From: Desulfosporosinus sp. BRH_c37
GTDB lineage: Bacteria; Bacillota; Desulfitobacteriia; Desulfitobacteriales; Desulfitobacteriaceae
Assembly (NCBI GenBank): GCA_001516045.1
Contig: LOEW01000176.1
Location: forward strand, 1-39,403
DNA: 39,403 bases
Direction of reading: 5' to 3'
The notes under the pieces were generated by a model, which was not told where the DNA came from, made no database searches, and saw only the letters and a list, made by a program, of their open reading frames with translations. The position numbers and the translations under genes were made by a program. Every line of letters starts with the position of its first letter. Positions within the stretch are counted from its first letter, which is position 1. Of this stretch, positions 32,954 through 39,403 are shown piece after piece.

Positions 32954-34066
32954 CTAATTCTTCACGAACACACCGATATTTAGGGGATCAGATTGAACCT
33001 GTACTCCAAATACAGCTGATTTTCCGTTTGGTTGGGCCACCTTTTCATCAAGATAGCATTCCAACTCCCTTAAAGCCTCCACAGGCTCTTGATAATTTAA
33101 ATAAAACGCATACTCTGAGCTTGGTTCATTCGGATATGCATATAGTTTGTCATAGTACTCGACAAGTAGTCGCTCCGTAAAGACATCCAAGCAACCTTTT
33201 TCTAATAAGGTACGTAACTCTCGAACTTTGACATGGCCCAAAGTCTTAATTAGTCTCTCCAAAGCAACTCCTATCTCATGAAGTGCATTGGGTACTGATG
33301 TATACTCTTTCAACAATCGTTGTATCCGATTTTTCAAAGAATCGTAATGTAGAACTTGAATTCCCTCTTGCATCGCTGTATAGAAATTGCTGGGAATCGT
33401 AACTCTACCAATTCGTTTACTCTCACATTCTACAATAATATAAGAAAATTTGCTTAACAATACAAGCTCCTCATACAATAATCCTTCAAATTTTTTTTGG
33501 GAAGGAGGATCTCCTAGACCCATAGCGCCAAAGACTGATCCTCTATTATTAGCAAGTTTCTCAAGGTCAATCGCTGGATATCCCTCCTCCCGTAACCGTC
33601 CCAAAAGATCAGTTTTTCCAACTCCTGTATTTCCACGAAGTACAACGACCTGATAAGGAATTTTGGCCAGAAAAAAATCAACAACTTGACTGCGGTACGC
33701 TTTATAGCCCCCTAGTAAACGGTATATTGGGATACCCATTAATTCAACTACCGTTGCCAGAGACTTACTCCGCATCCCGCCTCTCCAACAAAAGAGTACT
33801 AAAGGGCCATTTTTCGAAAGTTCCTCCACCTTTTTGACTAATTGCGGAAGTTTTGGACTAATTATACTTAAGCCCAGTTCACGTGCCAAACTAGGTGTAG
33901 TTTGCGTATATGTTGTGCCAACTAGGACACGTTCTTCGTTATCAAAAAGAGGAAGATTGACCGCACCTGGTATTGTTGCTTCAGCAAATTCCTCTTCTGA
34001 GCGCACATCGACTAGAATTGGATGATCCAGGGTTTTAAGATCTTGAACATTGATCTCCTTAATCAT
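32954..34066 (-). CDS. selU: tRNA 2-selenouridine synthase
   Basis: 370 aa (also called mnmH/ybbB). An N-terminal rhodanese domain carries the catalytic Cys93 in LFCWRGGMRSKS; a P-loop domain follows with GNTGVGKT at 145-152. It replaces sulfur by selenium in 2-thiouridine at the tRNA wobble position, using selenophosphate and a geranylated intermediate. Its presence implies the cell makes selenophosphate (SelD elsewhere). Length and both domains are complete. It lies between ftsK and rodZ, all on the minus strand. Confidence 0.93.
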   Translation of the reverse strand: MIKEINVQDLKTLDHPILVDVRSEEEFAEATIPGAVNLPLFDNEERVLVGTTYTQTTPSLARELGLSIISPKLPQLVKKVEELSKNGPLVLFCWRGGMRSKSLATVVELMGIPIYRLLGGYKAYRSQVVDFFLAKIPYQVVVLRGNTGVGKTDLLGRLREEGYPAIDLEKLANNRGSVFGAMGLGDPPSQKKFEGLLYEELVLLSKFSYIIVECESKRIGRVTIPSNFYTAMQEGIQVLHYDSLKNRIQRLLKEYTSVPNALHEIGVALERLIKTLGHVKVRELRTLLEKGCLDVFTERLLVEYYDKLYAYPNEPSSEYAFYLNYQEPVEALRELECYLDEKVAQPNGKSAVFGVQVQSDPLNIGVFVKN

Positions 34067-34134
34067 GATTAATTCCTTCCAATTGGCAGTATTCTTTCAT
34101 ATCTAATCATAAATGCTCCAGTAGCATTATGCAA

Positions 34135-36498
34135 CTAATGTGTTAGTTCATCTCTCCATTGGCCAAATTTCAACTCAAACTGTCCTCTTGTCAGCAGAAC
34201 TTCCCGCGGTTTAGAGCCTTCATATCCCCCGACAACCCCCTTCTCTTCGAGAAAGTCCATCAAACGAGCAGCTCGCGTATAGCCAATGCGTAAGCGCCGT
34301 TGTAAAAGAGAGACGGAAGCAGTTCCACCTTCAATGAAAAGCTGGGCAGACTGATAAAAAAGCTCATCTTCCATATCTTCTGTTTTAGCATTCCCTAGCT
34401 CCATATTAGGAATTTCTTGGTACTCCGGCTTAGCCTGATTTTGTAAAAAGCTTACTACATTTTCCACTTCTTTGTCACCTAAATAACAACCCTGTACGCG
34501 CAGAGGCTTACTCGCGCCCATAGGATAATAAAGCATATCTCCACGACCTAATAGTTTTTCTGCTCCGTTCATATCCAGAATCGTCCTCGAATCCGTTTGA
34601 GACGAAACCCCAAAGGCAATTCGAGAAGGTATGTTTGCTTTAATTAAACCAGTGATTACGTCAACTGACGGGCGTTGAGTGGCAACAATCAGGTGTATCC
34701 CTGCAGCACGTGCCATTTGAGCTAAGCGGCATATTGCATCTTCTACATCACCGGGTGCAACCATCATTAAATCAGCTAATTCATCAATAATCACCACGAC
34801 ATAAGGTAACGGGGGATGCTCCTCCTTCTTATCCTGAATACGCAGAAAGTTGTAACGAACTACGTCTCTTACGCCGGCTGCTGCAAATAGTTCATAACGG
34901 GTTTCCATTTCAGTTACGATCCACTTTAAAGCACCGGCTGCTTTCCTGGGATCTGTTACAACCGGTGCTATCAGGTGAGGGATCCCGTTATAGTTAGCCA
35001 ATTCAACCATTTTAGGATCAACCAATAAAAACTTCACTTCATCAGGGCGCGCCTTAAATAGGATACTGTGAATTAGAGTATTAATACAGACGGATTTTCC
35101 AGAGCCTGTGGCCCCCGCAATCAAAAGATGAGGCATTCTCGTTAAATCTGCAATCACAGGAGTCCCCGTAATATCTTTCCCTAGACATAACGCCAACTTA
35201 CTTGTAGTCTCAAGATATTCTGGTGTTTCAAGAACTTCACGAAAATGAACCATAGCAATTTCTTTATTAGGCACCTCAATACCTACAACTGATTTTCCTG
35301 GAATGGGTGCTTCAATGCGTACATCAGCAGATGCTAAGCTGAGAGCAATATCATCGGCTAAATTTGTTATTTTACTTACTTTCACACCTGGAGCAGGTTG
35401 TGCCTCATAACGTGTAATGGCAGGTCCTTGAGTAACCTGGGTCACTTTTATCTTCACACCGAAACTGGCCAGTGTTTCTTCTAGGATTTTCACATTATCT
35501 GCTAAGTCCTTATTAAGCCTAGGATTTTTAATTTTTAATGCTTTATTTAATAAAGAGATTTGAGGAAGCTGAAAATTCCCATCTTCACGGGTCTGTCGAG
35601 AAATGGGTGTACCTGTCACCTTTCCAGGTGGAATATTCGTATTTGCATTTACTCCTCCAAACATTTTTTCAAACCCTAACTGTCCCTTTGGTGCGGTAGT
35701 TTCGACGGGAATAAAATTTTGATCCTCAAGAGTTTTAATGACAAGCGGTCGTTCTACAACATCAGGGTCTAGAGCAATCATTCGCCCCTTTGCTGGAGTA
35801 CCCATTATCTTAGGCGTTTTATCCTCTGCTTTTAGATCGACCTGCGAAACTGAGTCCTTATCAGCTGCATTCACACCTTCAGAATTCTTCAAAACACCAA
35901 TAAAATCGTGCATTTGGTGTTTCATCCATAGCCCTGATTCTTTTCCCACTTGGCTAACTCCCTGTACTCCGTGGATCAAAGAGCGGTTTGTGATCAGTAG
36001 TGCCCCCATTAAAGCACCCATAATTAAAATGACGTAACTCCCAGATATGCCGATCGTCTTTTTTAGTAGGGCTGTAACCGCAGCACCGACAATCCCACCA
36101 CCGTGTCCAAGCTTCCCTTCATTAAAAATATCAGTCTTAGAAAAAGCCTCTATCCCCGGTAACTGTAGATGGAGAAGGCCAAGTAAAACAAGCCAAAGCA
36201 GAATTGCCCCTACCACTTTGGGTCCCAAACGGGGAATACGCTGGTTCATATATGCAAGACCCCAGGCTCCCACCATAATGGGAATAAAGACACGTCCGCC
36301 CCCAGCTAGAACTGTTAAAAGCTGTTTAATTTCTCCACCGACTACGCCACTCCTTTCGGAGTAGAGCGCGACTAGTCCTAAGCAAGCCATGCCGACCATA
36401 AAAACGCCAATGACTTCATTGCGTATTGTATCTTTTAAGGTGCTTACTCTTGCGTTCACCGAAGTATTCATCTTGCGGCGTTTTTTTGTGTTCGCCAC
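34135..36498 (-). CDS. DNA translocase FtsK/SpoIIIE
   Basis: About 787 aa. Four membrane helices lie in the first about 190 residues, followed by a linker, the alpha/beta motor with Walker A GATGSGKSV near 462 and VVVIIDELADLMM near 562, ATQRPSVDVITG near 610, and a C-terminal gamma winged helix (ASVSLLQRRLRIGYTRAARL) that reads KOPS/SRS DNA signs. It pumps chromosomal DNA across the division or sporulation septum. The start is GTG at 36498 because TTTGGAGG lies 7 nt before it; the frame's ATG at 36516 would include that site. It is next to tepA, as spoIIIE is in Bacillus, supporting the SpoIIIE role. Confidence 0.96.
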   Translation of the reverse strand: MANTKKRRKMNTSVNARVSTLKDTIRNEVIGVFMVGMACLGLVALYSERSGVVGGEIKQLLTVLAGGGRVFIPIMVGAWGLAYMNQRIPRLGPKVVGAILLWLVLLGLLHLQLPGIEAFSKTDIFNEGKLGHGGGIVGAAVTALLKKTIGISGSYVILIMGALMGALLITNRSLIHGVQGVSQVGKESGLWMKHQMHDFIGVLKNSEGVNAADKDSVSQVDLKAEDKTPKIMGTPAKGRMIALDPDVVERPLVIKTLEDQNFIPVETTAPKGQLGFEKMFGGVNANTNIPPGKVTGTPISRQTREDGNFQLPQISLLNKALKIKNPRLNKDLADNVKILEETLASFGVKIKVTQVTQGPAITRYEAQPAPGVKVSKITNLADDIALSLASADVRIEAPIPGKSVVGIEVPNKEIAMVHFREVLETPEYLETTSKLALCLGKDITGTPVIADLTRMPHLLIAGATGSGKSVCINTLIHSILFKARPDEVKFLLVDPKMVELANYNGIPHLIAPVVTDPRKAAGALKWIVTEMETRYELFAAAGVRDVVRYNFLRIQDKKEEHPPLPYVVVIIDELADLMMVAPGDVEDAICRLAQMARAAGIHLIVATQRPSVDVITGLIKANIPSRIAFGVSSQTDSRTILDMNGAEKLLGRGDMLYYPMGASKPLRVQGCYLGDKEVENVVSFLQNQAKPEYQEIPNMELGNAKTEDMEDELFYQSAQLFIEGGTASVSLLQRRLRIGYTRAARLMDFLEEKGVVGGYEGSKPREVLLTRGQFELKFGQWRDELTH

Positions 36499-36611
36499 AG
36501 AACATCCTCCAAACATTATTTTTAATTACATAATATAAATTCCACAAAAGAAAACGTTTTTCCTTTTTTTCAATGACAATAAATAAGAATAGTTGGTAGT
36601 GGTATGTAAGA

Positions 36612-36677
36612 AGAATCTCCCCATTCAATAAGGAGATTCTGGCCCTTACGTACAAAAAGCGGTTTTCACCGCTTTTT
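36612..36677 (-). terminator. Double terminator between tepA and ftsK
   Basis: First, AAAAAGCGG / CCGCTTTTT (36654-36677). Then AGAATCTCC / GGAGATTCT (36612-36620 with 36632-36640) followed by TCTT. Both read as minus-strand hairpins after the tepA stop. Confidence 0.75.
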
Positions 36678-36693
36678 CCTGTAACAACGAACT

Positions 36694-37389
36694 CTATTCT
36701 ACTAAGCCTTGTGTTATTAAGCTGTTAAGCTCTTTAAAGGCTTCCCTAACCCCTCCTACAGCCTGGATTAATCCGGCTTCGACGGCTTCTTGTCCTATAA
36801 GGATTGTTCCAATATCTTGGGCTAATTCTCCGGTCGTAAACATGAACTGTTCTAATTTTTCTTTACTTATTTGTGAATGAGAATAGATAAATTGATCAAT
36901 TCGTTGTTGCATTTTTCGTAAATAGTCAAATTGTTGATGTCCATTGATTACCAATCCTGTATACCGAATCGGGTGAATAGTCATCGTTCCTGTTGGCGCA
37001 ATAAGACTTTTTGTACAACTAACTGCAATAGGGATTCCAATACTATGACCGCCGCCTAGTACTAATGAAACAGATGGCTTACTTGAACTACTTAACATTT
37101 CGCCGATCGCCAATCCCGCTTCGACATCTCCACCAGCTGTATTTAAAATGACTAAAATTCCCTCGACTTTAGGGTTTTGCTCAACTGCTAGCAGTTGTGG
37201 GATAACATGCTCATATTTAGTTGTCTTGGACTGGGCAGGTAAAATTTGATGTCCTTCGATTTGTCCAATGATGTTCAAACAGTAAATTCTTTCAGTCACA
37301 TCAGGAATTTGGATTTGTCCTAAGTCTTTTAGATTGGATAAGGGACCATTATTGTTTTCCTCAGGGGAAATCGTTTCACTAGAAAGCAT
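36694..37389 (-). CDS. tepA: TepA-like ClpP-family serine peptidase
   Basis: 231 aa of the ClpP/crotonase fold. The nucleophile region is GGGHSIGIP (Ser116) and the histidine TMTIHP (His139), with NTAGGDVEAG forming the oxyanion strand. B. subtilis TepA (YmfB) was described as a translocation-enhancing protein and sits next to spoIIIE, as here. No signal peptide. GAAGGAGG precedes the ATG. Confidence 0.9.
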   Translation of the reverse strand: MLSSETISPEENNNGPLSNLKDLGQIQIPDVTERIYCLNIIGQIEGHQILPAQSKTTKYEHVIPQLLAVEQNPKVEGILVILNTAGGDVEAGLAIGEMLSSSSKPSVSLVLGGGHSIGIPIAVSCTKSLIAPTGTMTIHPIRYTGLVINGHQQFDYLRKMQQRIDQFIYSHSQISKEKLEQFMFTTGELAQDIGTILIGQEAVEAGLIQAVGGVREAFKELNSLITQGLVE

Positions 37390-37613
37390 GGATTAACCTC
37401 CTTCTATAAGCCAAGAACCCCTTCCCACTGACCTTTCTGAGAGGACAACTGAAAATTTTAACACTCTGTGAGGTTCCCTTTTATTATGGAGATTAATCAC
37501 GAAAAACATACAAACAATGATCATGCTATTGCTGATAAAGATATTCTTGAACCAATTTTGTATATAATACTAATATAGGATATAATACGAACCTATTCGG
37601 TAATCCAATAACG

Positions 37614-38408
37614 TTAGCTGACATGGCGACAGGGGGAGCATTCCTTTAAAGCTTTTATTCGGATGCGAACGTAGTCTGCGAACCAATTCCCATTTTTGAA
37701 TAACTTCGGGCGCAGCTTTTCCTCGATAATGGAGTAAGCCTGTGATTTTTGATTTTCGGACAATTGGGTAAAAAACGCCCCTGCAAACATATTAAGCCAG
37801 TGCCTCATTCCATTCTCACCATCTTCTAACTGAGTTGGCCTATCGAAATGAATTGCGTACAGCACACAGAAGCCCTGCTTTTCCAGCAGACAGGCGTATT
37901 CCCCAATACTTGGGTAATACCACAGGTTTGTTTCTGATACATTTGCTCCAGAAGCAGAAACCACTTCTTTAACCGCTTTGGTTATCGTTTGCACATTGCC
38001 TTTCCCACCAAACTCGGCTACGAAACGACCCCCATCCCTCAAAGCCAGCCAAACAGACTCGGCAACTTTGGAAGGTTTAGTCATCCAATGAAGTGCAGCG
38101 TTTGAGAAGACAGCATCGAACTGGTTAGCTACCCGAAAGGTTTCGCCATTCTCAACTTGAAATGTAATGTTAGGGAATTTCTGACGAGCTTTTTCGATCA
38201 TAGAGTCAGCGTAATCTATTCCTAAGGGAATGGCACCCGACCGCATTATTTCATTGCTTAGGTCGCCGGTTCCGCAACCCAGATCAAGTATTTTCTCGTT
38301 AGGTTGTGGATCTAACAACGTTACTACATCTTTTCCCAGTTTGGAAACGAAACTGATTTTGTCATCGTACAAATTTGAGTCCCAACTGTTATTTGAGTTT
38401 GTGCCCAT
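37614..38408 (-). CDS. SAM-dependent class I methyltransferase (trans-aconitate methyltransferase-like)
   Basis: About 264 aa. Motif I is ILDLGCGTGDLS, followed by PLGIDYADSMIEKAR and FDAVFSNAALHWM, a pattern typical of the Tam/UbiE-like group; the substrate is not certain. The ATG at 38408 (MGTNSNNSWDSNLYDDK) has AAGGAGTG 7-8 nt upstream; the frame extends 17 codons further without a site. It is monocistronic. The spacer 37390-37613 to tepA has no supported gene. Confidence 0.85.
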   Translation of the reverse strand: MGTNSNNSWDSNLYDDKISFVSKLGKDVVTLLDPQPNEKILDLGCGTGDLSNEIMRSGAIPLGIDYADSMIEKARQKFPNITFQVENGETFRVANQFDAVFSNAALHWMTKPSKVAESVWLALRDGGRFVAEFGGKGNVQTITKAVKEVVSASGANVSETNLWYYPSIGEYACLLEKQGFCVLYAIHFDRPTQLEDGENGMRHWLNMFAGAFFTQLSENQKSQAYSIIEEKLRPKLFKNGNWFADYVRIRIKALKECSPCRHVS

Positions 38409-38586
38409 TTCCCACACTCCTTTTCTATCAACTATAATAGATGATAAAGGGATGTTCAATAGCCAAGGGAATGTCTGAGGTAGGCCTTTGAGGAGTCACC
38501 ACATCATATAACTTCTAAAATTTTATACATTTCGGTCAAATTAACTTGTGCAACTATTTATGATTTTTGATACAAGGAGGTGAAGT

Positions 38587-39086
38587 ATGGATATTATTCA
38601 AGCTTCTGAAATTAACATAGAAGACGTTCGGAGTTTATGTAAAATTGTTTCACAAAACATGACGAATAACGTAATAGATCAATGGGATGATGTTTATCCA
38701 AATAAAAAAGTCTTCTTGGATGATATAAGAGATAAACGTTATACGTTGTTTTTGATAATAATTCAGAGGAAGTAATAGCTTGTATTGTCCTAAATGAATA
38801 TCAAGATCCGGAATACAAGGAAATTAGTTGGGGATATGAGGGAGAAAGGATTGCGGTCATTCATAGATTAATGGTTCATCCACAACACGAAGGAAAAGGG
38901 ATTGCAAAACTTTTAGTAAGGTATGTTGAGGAACTAGCTAAAAATAGACAATATGAGGCAATTAGATTAGACGTTTTTGTTAAAAATCCTAGAGCAGTAG
39001 ATTTTTATAATAAACTAGGATATAAAGTAACCGGTAAAGTTATTTTTAGAAAAGGAGAGTTCTTTTGTTATGAAAAACTCATATAA
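38587..39086 (+). pseudogene. GNAT N-acetyltransferase gene with a one-base frameshift
   Basis: The first frame gives MDIIQASEINIEDV...RDKRYTLF; the second continues FDNNSEEVIACIVLNEYQ...IHRLMVHPQHEGKGIAKLL (acetyl-CoA motif QHEGKGIA)...KLGYKVTG. Adding one T to the five-T run near 38751 restores an uninterrupted 166-aa acetyltransferase. An AAGGAGGTG site precedes the ATG. It is either a recent pseudogene or a homopolymer sequencing error; no standard slippery heptamer is seen. Confidence 0.8.
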
Positions 39087-39092
39087 AAACAC

Positions 39093-39123
39093 AAAAATGC
39101 TACCTCGTTAGAGATAGCATTTT
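39093..39123. terminator. Bidirectional terminator after the 5S gene and the GNAT gene
   Basis: AAAATGCTA(C)C ... GATAGCATTTT hairpin with A/T runs on both sides. It ends the minus-strand 5S transcript and, in the other direction, the GNAT transcript 7 bp after its stop. Confidence 0.8.
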
Positions 39124-39128
39124 GCTTG

Positions 39129-39318
39129 TTTACCTGGCGATGACCTGCTTTCCCAGGGGCTTGCGCCCCAAGTATTATCGGCCCTGGAGGTCTTAACTTC
39201 CGTGTTCGGTATACGAAAAGCGGACGAGCTTTTCGCCACACTGCAACCCAAGACGCAGACTCCTGCAGTGTGGATCGAACGGGTGGAACCCCTCCGGCCC
39301 GTTCTCTGACCCATAATG
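39129..39318 (-). rRNA. rrf: 5S ribosomal RNA with an expansion in loop C
   Basis: Minus strand. The 3' half is standard: CCGAACACGGAAGTTAAG, CCTCCAGGGCCGATAATACTTGGGG, GGGAAAGCAGGTCATCGCCAGG. The 5' half supplies GGCCGGAGGGGTTCCACCCGTTC, which pairs correctly for helices II (GGCC-GGAGG with CCTCC-AG-GGCC) and III (CCGTTC with GAACACGG). Between CCCGTTC and CCGAAC lie 67 nt instead of about 5 (39210-39276): hairpins CCACACTGCA/TGCAGTGTGG and CGAAAAGC/GCTTTTCG. The 5' strand of helix I is degenerate (TTATGG facing CCAGGTAA), so a non-functional copy is possible. Total about 188 nt against about 117. Confidence 0.7.
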
Positions 39319-39323
39319 AACAC

Positions 39324-39354
39324 AAAAAAGCTATCTCCTAAAAGATAGCTTTTT
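39324..39354 (-). terminator. Terminator between the two 5S copies
   Basis: AAAAAGCTATC / GATAGCTTTTTT hairpin directly after the 3' end of the second 5S copy and only about 6-8 bp before the 5' end of the first. Confidence 0.8.
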
Positions 39355-39359
39355 GCTTG

Positions 39360-39403
39360 TTTACCTGGCGATGACCTATGTTCCCAGGGGCTTGCGCCCC
39401 AAG
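39360..39403 (-). rRNA. rrf: Second 5S ribosomal RNA copy, 3' fragment at the window edge
   Basis: The last 44 nt of a 5S gene on the minus strand, ending ...GGTCATCGCCAGGTAAAC. It matches the first copy over the whole visible part except three clustered bases (GGGAACATAGGTC against GGGAAAGCAGGTC). The rest of the gene, and probably 23S and 16S rRNA, lie beyond the window. Whether it has the loop-C expansion cannot be seen. Confidence 0.8.

Noticed and set aside
37486..37578. Small plus-strand ORF MEINHEKHTNNDHAIADKD... (30 aa)
   Set aside because: A weak GAGG site lies upstream, but there is no promoter, homology or conserved context; too short to support.
39210..39276. Reading GGCGAAAAG...TATACCGAACACGG as a normal-length 5S 5' half
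   Set aside because: Its GGCGAAAAGCTC does not pair with CCTCCAGGGCC, whereas GGCCGGAGG further upstream pairs perfectly, so the expansion model fits better.
39068..39325. Two overlapping minus-strand ORFs (71 and 85 aa) at the right end
   Set aside because: They lie entirely over the 5S rRNA gene; such frames are classic false genes on rRNA.

Overview
The window reads as chromosome of a spore-forming, low-to-mid GC Clostridia bacterium, most like the Desulfosporosinus/Desulfitobacterium group (Peptococcaceae). This rests on gene content and order (spoVS, ymdB, rny, recX, recA, cinA, pgsA, rimO, rodZ, a SpoIIIE/FtsK translocase and tepA on one strand), frequent TTG/GTG starts behind strong GGAGG sites, and a Gram-positive LexA box. 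The species assignment is inference.

Layout. (1) 1-13.6 kb, minus strand: a conserved block running rimO-pgsA, a membrane protein plus a short FtsH-like protease, cinA, a DEAD-box helicase, recA-recX, rny, an unknown gene, ymdB and spoVS. recA has a consensus promoter with a LexA box. rny is preceded by its own promoter and a structured, terminator-ending leader of about 175 nt. (2) 13.8-18.4 kb: the pstS-pstC-pstA-pstB-phoU phosphate operon behind four PhoP half-sites at exact 11-bp spacing. (3) 18.5-28.6 kb: an accessory region. It holds a zinc-ribbon-like protein, an ECF sigma factor with a membrane partner carrying two BlaR1-type domains, a small acidic protein, an Lsa/CplR-type ABC-F resistance protein with a readable attenuator and leader peptide, a winged-helix regulator with a membrane protein, an alpha/beta hydrolase with a TetR regulator sharing a 20-bp operator in opposite orientations, and a decayed LysR gene. 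(4) 28.6-37.4 kb: conserved minus-strand genes resume with a YgiQ-type radical-SAM protein carrying a long basic repeat tail, YajQ, RodZ, selenouridine synthase, FtsK/SpoIIIE and TepA. (5) 37.6-39.4 kb: a methyltransferase, a frameshifted GNAT gene and the 3' end of an rRNA locus with two 5S rRNA copies, each with its own terminator.

Two signals stand out. First, a family of modular hairpin elements lies between genes (1775, 11152, 13608, 21661, 32634, plus an orphan interior at 19258). Two constant end hairpins flank a middle arm that ranges from absent (85-bp element) to one simple hairpin (118 bp) to long nested palindromes (about 300-450 bp). One end hairpin shows a compensatory base-pair change. 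No transposase lies nearby. Second, the complete 5S rRNA gene carries about 62 extra bases in loop C that fold into two perfect abutting hairpins. Heptamer-repeat tracts, a second shared intergenic repeat family and several recently broken genes complete the accessory picture.
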